From assembly GCA_023053545.1 (NCBI GenBank), contig JAKZAN010000006.1, forward strand, positions 8,381,851 to 8,445,850: DNA of 64,000 nucleotides, given 5' to 3'. Source of the stretch: Lepidurus packardi. Its lineage: Eukaryota; Arthropoda; Branchiopoda; Notostraca; Triopsidae. Of this stretch, positions 24,713-35,470 are shown one piece after another. Below the pieces are notes generated by a model. That model made no database searches, was not told where the DNA came from, and saw only the letters and a program-made list of their open reading frames with translations. A program made the translations under genes and the position numbers. The first letter of the stretch is position 1, and each line of letters starts with the position of its first letter.

Positions 24713-27215
24713 ATGGCCAAACTGTGGAGTTACGTTTTATTATCGCTGACGTGCCTCGTTTCAGTGCAAGGAGAATTTTATACCGCCATGGCAGATTTGG
24801 AGTCGTTAGTTTACACCGAGTCGGAGTTGCTTCGCACATTGGATAACTACATTCAAGCCGAAGAAGAAAAGCTCAGAAAGCTGAGAATATATATGTCTGA
24901 CTACGAGCAGTTTTACAGAGAAGCGAGTAATGACGTCGCGGGGTTCATGGGAAATCCCATCAATGCATATCTTCTTGTGAAAAAGTTAACGTCGGATTGG
25001 AAGCAGGTAGAAAGTGCTATGTCTGATAACGTCGGAGAAGGTAGAAATATCAAGCAACATTATTTTCTATCACAGTCTTTGTCAATTGACTTTCCGTTTT
25101 CTAGCTTTCGTCCAGAACATCACCCAATTCAGGGAAGTTTTACGTTTCCCTTCGGACGAAGATTTGAATGGCGCTGCTGTGGCTCTTATGCGTCTTCAGG
25201 ACACGTATAAACTAGATACACAAGCTTTAGCCCGAGGAGAACTTTTAGGCAAACGTTACTCAAGGGAATTGACAGGTAAAATACGATTCTTGGCTATTCG
25301 AAACTTTTGAGATATATAAATTGTTCATGTCTCTTCTAGCGGGAGATTGCTTCGAACTTGGAAGGCAGTCTTACAATAATGGGGACCATTATCACACAGT
25401 CTTATGGATGAATGAAGCACTCAATCGCCATGTGAGCGAGAGCCAGAATAACAAGACTGTTACACGGCAAGATATTTTGGAATACTTAGCCTTTTCTACT
25501 TATATGCAAGGTAAGTACAGTAGACGCCGCTTATTGTGATCACGTTTGTCCAGCCAATTTTGATTCCAATAAGCGGCTCATTCTAGTAACCCTGATCATA
25601 ATAAGCGGCGCCTACTATAAAAGAATTAATCAGCACCCAGGAGAGTGGTTTTAAATTATATTTTATTGTTTAAAGGGAACGTTCGTTTGGCTCGAGACTT
25701 GACTCAAGAACTGCTCAGTATACTCCCATCTCATCAACGTGCTCTGGGAAATTTGCAGTATTATAACGACATGATAGCACAAGAAGTACCTAAGTTTGCC
25801 AAAGGTGATGACGCCGCTCTGGCTGATGAAGGTGACCATCCGTGGGTTTTGAAAAGGCCCGACGATCTCCTCCCAGAACGCGAATACTACGAACGACTCT
25901 GTCGAGGAGAAGACCTGATGCCAAAAGGACTGACTTCCCGCTTGATTTGTCGTTACAACCACAATAATGCGCCATTTTTGCGAATTCAACCGCTAAAAGA
26001 AGAAGAAGCCTATTTAAGTCCCCGACTTGTCATCTATCATGACGTTTTATCCGATTCTGAGATAGATACCATCAAGTCATTGGCCCATCCTAGGGTACCC
26101 TTAATATGAGAAAGTCTTTAGTTGGTTTCATAACGCCCTGTATTTCTAGTTCCAAAGAGCAACGGTCCAGAATCATAAAACAGGAGCGCTAGAAACTGCA
26201 GCGTACCGAATTTCCAAGTCAGCTTGGTTGAAAAGCGACGAACATGAGCATATTGCTAAGGTAGTCCAACGTGTTGGAGATATTACTGGACTTGATATGG
26301 ATACAGCAGAGGAATTGCAAGTTGCTAATTACGGACTAGGGGGCCATTACGAACCCCATTTTGACTTCGCAAGGGTAAGTGAGTCTCGTGTTAGCCGTCT
26401 GAGGCAAATTTTCGGCTTGGGGAAAAAGGTTGTTTTATGGTTTTTAATGTTACTATTAACTATTGTTACTTTTATTTCCTACTTCGAAAATGGGTCTTCA
26501 TGAGCATTTTTGTTGCTGACTTCCGTTATTGCTCATCTTTGTGTTTTTTTATTGTCTCTTCCTTGGAATGGGGTTTGCGTGCGGTCTTTCTAGAAACACG
26601 AGCACCGCGCGTTTGAAAGCCTGGGCACAGGGAACCGGATTGCCACTTTTCTGTTTTATGTAAGTAATGGTCTTGTTAGGGATTGTTTTGTTTGCGTTTC
26701 AGAAAAATGAAGGGGGACTTGGACTACATCGAAACGGAAACAGGATTGCAACCTGGCTAAACTACGTGAGTAAATCAATTTCTGGACTGCCGATGCGTAG
26801 GAAAAAAGTACATCGAACAAATCCAAATGTTGTGTTAAGAATTTTTATTTTTCGGTTAACTTTTGCACCTCTTTTGCCAAGGGAGGTTCGGCTGTTATTC
26901 ATTTATTTATTTTACAGATGACCGATGTAGAAGCGGGAGGAGCAACAGTTTTTCCCAGTCTTGGTTTGTCGTTGTGGCCCAAAAAAGGAACTGCAGCTTT
27001 TTGGTATAACCTGTATCCTAATGGAGAAGGCAACGAATTAACCCGACATGCAGCGTGTCCAGTGCTTACTGGTAGTAAATGGGGTAAGTTGTGCGCTTTA
27101 AAGTGTAGAAATATTCGTTTAATTGATTTTCTTTTTAGTTTCTAACAAATGGATCCATGAACGTGGGCAAGAATTTCGGCGACCATGTAACACGAATTAC
27201 AATGCGAAGAATTAA
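24713..27215 (+). CDS. P4HA: Prolyl 4-hydroxylase subunit alpha with alternative exons
   Basis: Common exons are 24713-25040, 25105-25275, 25340-25510, 25676-26094, 26150-26374, 26918-27083 and 27139-27215. Between the fifth and sixth lie two alternative exons, 26594-26659 or 26703-26765, giving 540 or 539 residues. A signal peptide (LWSYVLLSLTCLVSVQGEFY) precedes the N-terminal dimerisation domain and the TPR-like peptide-substrate domain (residues ~140-250). The 2-oxoglutarate/iron dioxygenase domain follows: iron ligands HFD and, after the alternative exon, the His of TRHAAC, with the 2-oxoglutarate Lys of GSKW. It ends VSNKWIHERGQEF. With PDI it hydroxylates collagen-type prolines in the ER. 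Other features: intron 3 carries a 100-bp inverted-repeat element, and the C-terminus lacks a KDEL, as is normal for alpha subunits. Confidence 0.93.
25518..25617. mobile_element. 100-bp TA-flanked MITE (pogo/Tc1-like ends) in P4HA intron 3
   Basis: The left end CAGTAGACGCCGCTTATT and right end AATAAGCGGCGCCTACTA are inverted repeats of about 26 bp, with TGATCA at the inner edges. TA dinucleotides flank both sides (25516-25517 and 25618-25619). Small size, CAGT-type ends and TA target site match non-autonomous pogo/mariner-superfamily elements. There is no coding capacity. Confidence 0.7.
26594..26659 (+). other. P4HA alternative exon a
   Basis: 66 nt, phase 0, flanked by CTTTCTAG and GTAAGTAA. 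It codes KHEHRAFESLGTGNRIATFLFY, aligned here in parts: FESLGTGNRIATFLFY matches the usual (F)xxLGTGNR-A-T-FLxY segment of animal alpha subunits. Confidence 0.85.
26703..26765 (+). other. P4HA alternative exon b
   Basis: 63 nt, phase 0, flanked by GCGTTTCAG and GTGAGTAA. It codes KNEGGLGLHRNGNRIATWLNY, sharing GNRIAT-(F/W)-L-x-Y with exon a but with a different loop (GLGLHRN in place of RAFESLGT). Using both in one transcript would duplicate a beta strand, so mutually exclusive use is likely. Confidence 0.8.
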
Positions 27216-27951
27216 ATATCCTAACGCACTACAGTCAGATATCAAAACGTTTGCTGTAGGGCGATTATACATACTTTAGTGAATCCTAAAAGCTTTATAC
27301 TCAAATCTCCTCTCCTATGCTGCCTTTTGCACTTGAAAGACATTTTTTTTTTACTTGATTGAATCAAAAGGTTTCTTCTATTGATTTGGGGTACAGTGTG
27401 ATATAACGTAATATGACATTAATCGATTATGTCAGTACTTTCTGAGTAATTTCTTTCCAAGTTGCAATATTTTTAGACTACTTTGGAAGCCTGTTGGCAT
27501 TATGGTTCTACGCAGAATTGCGCAGAAATTAGTTTTGACTGGAGTGCATTAACAGGATATAGTTCTGGTCAATTCAATACATGTTGTGCATTTCTTAAAG
27601 TTTTTTGTAGTTGTATTTTCACTATTTTATCATTTTATTTTCCATGGGCCTACGCATTAATGTTGACATGACTTTTCGTGTTTATTCGAACCAAAGAGTT
27701 ACCAATTCATACTTACCGCGGTACACGACCATAGGCGCTATATCGATACATATAGAAATTCAATACTAAATACAAATCTATCGCTTGTTTGCGTGAGTCG
27801 CTTTTGAAAAAGATTTTATTAGCTGTGACAACAGCTTAATATATCGTCCAGACTTTAGCCTTGCCAGTGGGAGGGTGGGTTGCTGAGCTTGGCTCGGGTT
27901 TTTCCCATAAGGGCTGTGTTATATTCCAAACAAAATCGCACAGTTGCGCAA
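27216..27951. other. Spacer between P4HA and LIN37
   Basis: About 0.7 kb with the P4HA 3' end, T-rich tracts and the LIN37 promoter. No coding exon is supported. Confidence 0.55.
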
Positions 27952-28976
27952 ATGAGCGACCAAAATAACGATGGGGGTAAAAATTTTCTTGTCAAAAATA
28001 CATTGATTGATTTTTATTGGTAGAGAGCATGTTTGATGTAAGCACGGCACGAAATCGCTTGGAAGGCGCCTTGGAAAAAATTGTGGAAAGGGACATTAAA
28101 AGCGAGTCTTCGGAGTCCACCGACGAATTTGAGGTTGACATCAAGGAACACGTTCCTGAAATGAGAAGGTATGATTATCCTTATCAACTGCGAATTAAGG
28201 GTTAAATTAATGCGATTTTTCTGGAATGAAAAAAAAAGGAAAACTCCAACAAAGCAGCCTCCAAGGAAAAAAAGAAAGAAGACAGTAAAGGCCGATGTCT
28301 TCCAGCAAACCTGTGTCATGAAACTTTACGATCGCAGTGTGGATTTGGCTCAGTTCTCTGCTGATTCTCCTTTGTATCCTGTGTGTCGCGCATGGATGCA
28401 AAATGATCCGGCGAACTTAACATTGGGCTTTTCACCGACTAAGTATAGGATTGTAGGCCAATTTTCTTACCGGCTTTCATTTTGCTTCGTTTATAGGAAG
28501 AAGTCTAAATATACTGTGACGGAAGAAAAACTGCTTAAAGGAGATGATGATACTGAGGGAGCAGAGCTGAAGGATGTTACTACATTACCTGCACCAGAAC
28601 CTTTTATTAAAGACGCAGAGGGGAAAAGCGAAGATGTGCGAATACCTAAGTCGCTTAGCTCAGGAAAACTGTCACACTTGGAATTTATGGTATCTCTTAA
28701 GAGCGAAATTTAAAAATCTTATCATTACTAATAACTTTTGTTTGGTACTTAAAGACGCAAGAACCCACCATGACGGCCAGTCAGTTGTTGCAGGAAAACT
28801 TGAACCATTGGGGAGCAATTCGGAAAGAGTGGAAGCAAGCTTCCAAGCAGAATGAGGCACGTTATGTCAAGAGTATTCAACAGTTGAGAACCATTTATGA
28901 AAAGTAATTTTACGAAACTATGCTATCGTTATTACAAAAACTATTCTGTATTAGGAATTCGCAAGCTGCCGCTTAA
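27952..28976 (+). CDS. LIN37: LIN37, DREAM/MuvB complex subunit
   Basis: Exons 27952-27976, 28024-28168, 28239-28442, 28497-28689, 28755-28903 and 28955-28976 total 738 nt, 245 residues. Diagnostic segments are the N-terminal [17 protein letters not shown] helix and a basic patch (PPRKKRKK). The signature [29 protein letters not shown] follows (given in part: [15 protein letters not shown]), and the C-terminal helices are [17 protein letters not shown] and [16 protein letters not shown]37 is a core MuvB protein that helps hold cell-cycle genes silent in quiescence with LIN9, LIN54, LIN52 and RBBP4. Length is close to that of vertebrate LIN37 (~246). Intron 3 is only 54 bp. AATAAA is at about 29047. 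Confidence 0.9.
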
Positions 28977-29165
28977 GTCCGGCCCCTCAAGTTTCGTTCC
29001 CCTTATTTTCTTTTCACTCATATAAAGTCAGATCTTGTCAAATTTGAAAATAAATAGAAGCATATGGTTTTTTTCGGAAACTGTCTTGTGTGGTCTTGTT
29101 CAAGTCCTAGGCAATATACCAATATCTGTCCTCAGTGCGCAGTCAAAACCTCCCTAGCGTCTAAA

Positions 29166-31384
29166 ATGGTAAGTAGGTTTTGAGTCTGACGTCATAAGCG
29201 CCTTTGTGTGAACAGCCCGTGGAAACGACCTTGGGCAGTGTACCTGTGTATTTCGCTTTGTTTTGGTTTGGAATTTCGTTAATTAACCAGGGCAAAATGA
29301 AGGTGCTGTGGGCCCTTCTTTTCGCTTCCATACTTTGCGTCTGTGTTAACTGCGAACCTAGTAAGAAGACGGAAGGTGATTTCGAGTTTGTGGACGATGG
29401 AAAGCTTAAAGTAGGTTGGGTCAGGTGTCACAAAAAAGGATTTTTAGCTAAGAATTTATTTTGATAACGGTTATAGGTAGACTCGTCAAGATCAGAGAAA
29501 CGAACCTGGATTTGGGATCCAGATAGTAAGTATAATTAGGTTGTATTATACACTTACTTATTGTCATGGGAAATTTGTAGGCAACCTCTGCAAAGCCTTG
29601 AAATGCCGTCGTAAAGAACGTTGTTTATTGGAAGATGAATACACTGCCGTCTGTGTTAGCAAGGAGGATATTATCAAGAATGGGTAAAGCTGAAGTTAAT
29701 ATGAACGTAATTAACTGCACTGTAATAAATCCGATGTCGTTTGCAGTGACATCGTTATCCCAGGGGAGAAAGTGTTAAAGAAAGCGTCCAAGCCTATCCC
29801 TTACGGCGAAGATGCCTTGTCAAGTGAATACATAGATGACGACGCTGAAGTCATCGATGCTTATGACGAGGATATTGACTTGGATGCAAAGGACAATACC
29901 CTGAAAAGCACCACTGCTCTCAGAACCACCACGGCATCGTGGGCTGAGCTCAAGTAATTATGTGAAAAACTTCGGCTTGTAATATATATATATATATGAT
30001 CATTCTTAACCATGTTATAGGAAGTGCACCCCTTGCCCGGTCATAAAACCGACGTATATCTGCGGCACGGACAACCAAACGTACAGCTCTCTCTGCAAAT
30101 TGGACTACAATAATTGTATGCATAACACCCACACTGCTATCGCGTGCAAAGGTTTTTGCCCGTGTAACGAGTCCCACACTCAAAAGAAGCAGCAAGTTCG
30201 GGACAGACTTAATGCCTTTGAAGCCAAGTATTTTGCTACAATGACGCAGAACAAAGCGAGTAAAATGCCCGTCAAGAACGTCGTTTATTCCCCCGAAGCT
30301 CTCAAGTACAAGGAAACTGTGTGGGGCAAAAAAAAGGTACAGTTTTCCTTCGTCAATAATGATTTTCCCTTGTGGATTATTAGCTGTAATTCTGTTACTT
30401 TCCCGACAGGTTAAAGACACCACCAATGTGCCGTACTGGGGGGATAAGTCTCGCCAACGTGGAGAAAACGACGTTATGCCTAAATCTTCGTCTCCGGAAA
30501 GTGTGAAAAAAAAGCAGTGCTCAAGCGACTCCTTAAAAAACATGGGAAATCGCATGTTGGATTGGTTTTCTATTATCATGACCGATGGTCGCAAGGACAA
30601 AGCTAAGCATCGTAACCTGAAGAACAAAGGTATATATTTCACTGAAGAGGTATTAGCTCCGGTTAATTGCAGCTAGTGTATCTGCAGTGCATTTTCCTGC
30701 CGGGTGCCCGCTGGAAGTACAATGGATGTTCGGACATTTGAACCGCGACACGGATACGCAATTATCTTTGTCAGAGCTTTATAGCTTGGAACATGACGAA
30801 ATGGAACCTTGCATGCGTCCCTTCTTGGACCGTTGCGACACTAACAAGTAAATTTAGCACGTGCTTGTCGTATTTCCGTACATTATTATTAATTTGATTT
30901 GTAAAGGGATATCTATTTAAGTGGTACCGAGTGGTGCCAATGTTTTGAGAAGTCTGACCGTCCATGCATGGCCATGAAAAAGAGAACAAAGCCTGGTCTT
31001 TTAGGTACTGGAAGAAATATTTACAATACAGCTATGCTGACATGATTGCTTTTGTAGGTGCCTATGTGCCGGCTTGCGATAATGAGGGATTTTTCCATCC
31101 CAGGCAGTGCCATAGCTCTTTGGGTTTGTGCTGGTGTGTCGATAAGCATGGTACTGAACTTGAAAATAGTAGGATTCGTGGAAAACCAGATTGCGGTACT
31201 TATATTATTACAGTTACGCTTGGATAGAAGTTTATTTTGTCTTCATTATTTTACAGAAACTCTGTTGCGGAAGGGTAACAACGTGAATAAGTCCGATGAA
31301 GATTCCGAAGATGAGGACGACTTAGATGATAGTGACGACGATGATGATTTCGAAGGTAGTGCTTCGTTATCTTTGGAAGCTTAA
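29166..31384 (+). CDS. Testican/SPOCK-type proteoglycan core (Carrier-of-Wingless homologue)
   Basis: From ATG 29297 the exons are 29297-29410, 29477-29525, 29581-29683, 29747-29953, 30021-30336, 30410-30629, 30673-30847, 30907-31004, 31058-31195 and 31257-31384: 1,548 nt, 515 residues. An ATG at 29166-29168, ending exon 1, splices in frame to add MGK. Domains in order are a signal peptide (LWALLFASILCVCVNC), an N-terminal domain with C-x5-C pairs, a long acidic linker and a Kazal domain (CGTDNQTYSSLCKLDYNNC). The SPARC-type calcium-binding domain follows (WMFGHLNRDTDTQLS with C...CDTNKD), then a thyroglobulin-1 domain (CHSSLGLCWCVDKHG) and an Asp/Glu-rich tail. Secreted matrix protein; the Drosophila homologue binds Wingless through heparan sulfate. 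The tail lacks obvious SG attachment pairs except GS near the end. Confidence 0.9.
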
Positions 31385-32049
31385 ATGTAGCTTGAAGGCC
31401 AAGACAGGTCGTTTTAACACACGCTTTACTCATATAGGCAGGTATTTTCTTCTCATTTTTTTTTACTTTAGTCTTGAACTAGTAGATGATTGGCCAAGGC
31501 AATAATACGCCTTCTGTAGTTATTTTACATGGTGTGCGTTGCAACTTGTGTATAGATAGAATTCTACAGGTCTCCGGACTTACGAGAATTTCGTATATAA
31601 TGCTGCCGCTGTTTGTAACGATTTACCCAAGAACAGTTATACCCATGTAAGCTTTATTGAGCCATTACTTTTAATCTCAGCTTAATTATATTACTTAAAA
31701 AACACTGCGAAGTGATGTTCTCAGCATTCCATGTTTTAGTAGTATTGTTTAGACCTTCATGATTTGTACCCTACTCGCCATGTTACTCACTGGCAGCTAA
31801 TAGAACACTTACGTATGGAAAGACCACGTGTTTTAAAACTGTTCTTCACCTTGGCGTAGCCAAGGTAAAAGTTGAACTAAAAACTTATCCAAGTAAGACT
31901 TAATCACGTTTAAAATTCAGTGTAAACTTTTATTTATTAACTTAAGGGGACGTGGGAGTTTGGGAATAACATTAGCGCGGAGGATTTAATGATTCTTTCG
32001 GTTAATTTGTAGCCGTCAGATTTGTCACCAACTGTAGATGCGTAGGCTA
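31385..32049. other. Spacer between testican and Gly-rich gene 1
   Basis: AT-rich convergent spacer with 3' untranslated sequence. An inverted segment CACCTTGGCGTAGCCAAGGTAAAAG near 31848 forms a short stem (CTTGG...CCAAG). No gene is seen. Confidence 0.5.
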
Positions 32050-32494
32050 CTAACCATAGTATCCTAGTAAAAACGCAAATCGGAGTTTTTTTTTTGTCGG
32101 AATCTATTTTCAAATTTGTCTTACCGTATCCACCATAACCGTCGAAGCCGCCGTACCCGTATGAAGGGCGGTATCCACCATATCCGTAGCCTATAGTAGT
32201 AGGTACGATTGATGTCGAATTAAGTCCGTGATTTTACTGTTAGAACTTCTCATATTATGTCTTACCATAACTATAGGAAGGACGGTAATACCCTCCGTAT
32301 CCTCCCAATCCACCGCCGTAACCTCCGTAACCTCCGTAATGATGAGGGGCTCCCTCCAAATCCTCAGATTTAGGCAAAGCAGTAGCAATTGCCACCAATG
32401 CGAGGAACAACTAACCAAGAAATTTTGAATGCAGAAATTAATTAGTAGTTAAACCTGAATTCTGAATAGGACGTACCAAGTAAAGCTTGTACAT
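32050..32494 (-). CDS. Gly/Tyr-rich secreted protein 1
   Basis: About 80 residues in four exons. Exon 1 (32494-32477) codes MYKLYL; the signal peptide continues as LFLALVAIATALP across the first intron. A short acidic segment (KSEDLEGAPHH) leads to YGGYGGYGGGLGGYGGYYRP and a second block with RPSYGYGGFDGYGG, ending GYYG at 32050. The architecture (tiny first exon splitting the signal peptide, TATA box 90 bp upstream, Gly-Tyr repeats) is that of arthropod cuticular or Gly-rich antimicrobial peptide genes. I cannot decide between them. It is a close paralogue of Gly-rich genes 2 and 3, sharing the leader. Confidence 0.8.
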
Positions 32495-32577
32495 CTTGAG
32501 GCTTTCGCTTGAGCTCTTGGTGGTATGCTTGGCAAAGCGAGAGGAGATTATAGTTCGGTCGGTTGAAGTGAAGCTCC

Positions 32578-32584
32578 TTTTATA
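32578..32584 (-). promoter_or_regulatory. TATA box, Gly-rich gene 1
   Basis: TATAAAA on the minus strand, 84-90 bp before the ATG. Confidence 0.6.
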
Positions 32585-33649
32585 CCAGAAAGTCATCGTA
32601 ATTCTTTTTTGGTTAGCTGCAGCTACATTTTTGTTGTTTCCCGAACTTAAACTTGCCTTCGGAACAGGATACCTTGCTTGCGTCACTTAATATGGCCCCT
32701 GGCGTTGAACTTTCCGAAACTTGCGGTAGCACTGAAAAGTTGGCAGAAGAAGAACCAAGGTAAAGTACCCAGGGTTTTAAATGAGGAACAGAGCTTTTTG
32801 TTAAGGGAAATTATTTTTTTTTTCAGTTTTTTTTTTTTTTGCCCACAAGCCTTGTCTTTGTCCAATCTAGGAACCTTCTGGAAAGATTTTGATCAAGCTG
32901 ACTTGCAAACACACAAGTGTACATAGTATAAACAGCACATTGGTTTCGTACGAATTTGCAAACTACGAATTAATTTATGTGACGGCCAAACATGTTAATA
33001 TCTTAGTTTTATAGGTGTCAAACTGTTTCTTCTTTGATTTATATTTATACCTGAATCGAACGGCAATTGGTTAACAAAGAGCTGTTTCTGATTCTCTTCC
33101 GTTAGACCTTCGTTCTGCCCTTACTTAAATAATCGGAGATGTTTTTCAAAAATAACGTCAAGTTATAGGTACGGGGAACTCAATTATTAATTATAATCTA
33201 ATAAGAAACGGTAAATTGCTATGCATGATTAAATTGCGATTTATATATTTTAAATAAGGGGCAAAATTACTGCCGGAGTTTCGAACGCAAAAAAAGGGAC
33301 AAGGATAGTAATTTCTGTTACATATTAACTACCTGCTTCTATGTAGTTTTGTGGTTTACCCTTTGCAACAATCATACGTAATAAACTTTAATAGATCTTA
33401 TAAGTCTCTTAAATTCCATAACGCATCTTATTTATGTCCATAGTTTGGCTTTTATTGTTAATTATACGTGACTAAAAATTACTGTATAGTAAGTTCCAAG
33501 GAATAACTGCTAGCACGATATCGAAATGTCTAATAAGTACAGCATTTCAACATTAGATATGGCGTGTCGAACTTGTAGAATAACTAATGGTCCTTTCCCT
33601 TCATTGTGTCGGGGAACTAAGAGAAAACCTGTTTTGTCGACTATTCAAG

Positions 33650-33730
33650 TTCTGAATGTTCTGATCCTGCAATTTAGTGTCGGAATGAAAGATGGTTTCC
33701 AAGGTAACTGTTTTTGTATTAAACTTAACA
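33650..33730 (-). repeat. Inverted duplicated segment, copy 1
   Basis: Reverse complement matches 34803-34884 at about 85% by eye, including GGAAACCATCTTTCATTC and TCAGAACATTCA. Both copies read NTKTV-x-LETIFHS in one frame, so it may be decayed coding sequence. The pair flanks Gly-rich gene 2. Confidence 0.55.
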
Positions 33731-33824
33731 AACGAGATTCGGAGTTTCGACATGGGCGCACAATTATCATTGAATCTTTTCAATGCTTCGTAGTAACCGT
33801 AATTATCAGCGGGTAAAAAGTTTC

Positions 33825-34211
33825 TCAGCCATAATAGCCATATCCACCGTGTCCGTGTCCGTGTCCTGTTTTAAGATATATTATGTTACATTTTTATTAT
33901 AATATTCAAAATAATGCATGTCTTACCGTGGCCGTATCCGCCATGTCCCCCGTATCCTCCATATCCGCCACCTCCGTAGTATCCCCCATATCCACCACCA
34001 TATCCGCCATATCCACCATATCCACCGCCATATCCACCACCATATCCGCCGTAGCGATGAGCAGCCTCCTCCAGGTCCTCCGCTAGGGGCAAAGCAGCAG
34101 CCATGGCCACCAATGCGAGGAAAAACTGCAGCAAATAATGAATTGTCCATGAAAATACATTTACTGGATAACTTTAGTGAAGTTAGATCTTACCAAAAAT
34201 AACTTGTACAT
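33825..34211 (-). CDS. Gly/Tyr-rich secreted protein 2
   Basis: Three exons. Exon 1 codes MYKLFL from 34211. Exon 2 starts at 34125 with FFLALVAMAAALP, then an acidic stretch LAEDLEEAAHR and a long run of YGG / YGGG repeats. Exon 3 adds GHGHGHGGYGYYG and the stop at 33825. It is about 90 residues with a secreted leader. The leader and promoter spacing are nearly the same as in genes 1 and 3. The His-Gly tail could bind metal. Similar YGGYGG peptides occur among both cuticle proteins and nematode/arthropod Gly-rich antimicrobials; role undecided. Confidence 0.82.
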
Positions 34212-34293
34212 CTTGGTTTTTAGCTTGATCTCTGGCGAGTTGCTTTGATAACGAGGGAATGGGAATGATATTTTTCTTAGCCAAGGCGCTACC

Positions 34294-34300
34294 TTTTATA
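34294..34300 (-). promoter_or_regulatory. TATA box, Gly-rich gene 2
   Basis: TATAAAA, 83-89 bp before the ATG at 34211. Confidence 0.6.
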
Positions 34301-34377
34301 CAAAAGTTTCTTCACTTCCTTGTTGCATGGTCATGGCCATTTCCTTCTGACTTTGGAAACGGGGCATCTTTACTTAC

Positions 34378-34396
34378 GCATTTCTTTGTCCCCCGG
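34378..34396. promoter_or_regulatory. Upstream element shared with Gly-rich gene 3
   Basis: GCATTTCTTTGTCCCCCGG, about 170 bp upstream of gene 2, is matched at 36158-36176 by GCGTATCTTTGTCCCCCGG upstream of gene 3. The match extends left (TACTTAC / TACCTAT). It is either a conserved cis element or a remnant of tandem duplication. Confidence 0.55.
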
Positions 34397-34802
34397 TGTT
34401 GGAAATCCCCAAACACGTGGAAAACGGAGAGCTGTCACGGCACGGAACCGCCCTGGCTACCTTTGAGAGGGCATTAGAGTACAGGGGAATTTAGAAGTAC
34501 CTATCCGTATTGGCTGTTTTTGTTTTCTTTGTCGGGTAGTACCCCGATTCTTTTTTTAAAGTTGTTCTAAAGGCGTATTCATGTTACACATACATAAATG
34601 CTTGTCCTTCAAACAGGAATATTGGATCAGTCAAGCGAATATTTGTAGAATGTTTGGAAAATACGAGGAACCACAAAGAGATTTAAAGAAAGGCATAGGA
34701 TTAGTTATGGGGTGTTTTGTTATCATTTGGATTTCCCATAGCATTGAGTGTTTTTGAGTTTGAACCGATTTTCACTGCGTGGTAGTGAAAACTACCATGT
34801 TT

Positions 34803-34884
34803 TACATTAATACCAAAACAGTTAACTTGGAAACCATCTTTCATTCCCAACACTTATTTTGCAGGTTCAGAACATTCATTCACT
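34803..34884 (+). repeat. Inverted duplicated segment, copy 2
   Basis: Partner of 33650-33730 in opposite orientation (see that entry). The plus-strand frame reads YINTKTVNLETIFHS. Confidence 0.55.
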
Positions 34885-35470
34885 TGGAAAAAAAAGCAAA
34901 AATATCAGGCTGTTTTATATCTTTTTACGACGCTTTTCTTTTTTTAGTTAATCTATTTGGTAAATAATGGTGCCAGTATATTTTTTTTAATTAAGTATGT
35001 ATCGATAACAAAACAAGTACATTATACACGCGATGCAATTGTGCTACCTAACAATAGTACCTAAAAATAGCAAATAATTTGATTTTTATTGAATTCCCAA
35101 TAAAGTCATTCAAAACTATGATAAGCAAATTTATATATAAAAGAAAAACATTTATTTTTGTTTGAGTACTAAAATACAAACGCGGTGTTTGAATAATAGC
35201 ATTAGACATAGGACGTTGACGGATATTGACGGATATGACGGATCTGTTAAAATATTTTTACGCTATATTCGCGGAAGTTTAGCATAGGCAAGAATGCCTC
35301 GGAGGACAACGTTTCTAGCACAGATAAGTTTGAAAGTAACTGACATGTATTAAATTAACAAATACAATGTGGGGTTGAGAATTAACGATAGCGTAGAACG
35401 TTTTCACCATTCATTGGGATGTTTCTGTTCCATAACAGTCGTAATCATCACCGGAGGAAATTATCAAAGT

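Larger units (their letters stand above)
32495..33824. other. Spacer between Gly-rich genes 1 and 2
   Basis: Contains the gene 1 promoter and T-rich sequence at 32813-32841. One copy of an inverted duplicated segment lies at about 33650-33730. The minus-strand frame through this copy is open for about 60 codons (33783-33601) without a clear start or splice context. Confidence 0.5.
34212..35470. other. Spacer between Gly-rich genes 2 and 3
   Basis: Holds the gene 2 promoter, the shared upstream element and the second copy of the inverted duplicated segment (34803-34884). The remainder is AT-rich and shows no coding exon. Confidence 0.5.

Noticed and set aside
26375-26503. Read-through of the P4HA exon into VSESRVSRLRQIFGLGKK
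   Set aside because: A perfect donor (AGG/GTAAGT) ends the exon at 26374 and the read-through has no homology to the family.
33883-34202. Plus-strand His/Ile/Ser-repeat frames
   Set aside because: They are the antisense of the YGG repeats of Gly-rich gene 2; similar shadows occur at 35567-35851 and 40063-40290.
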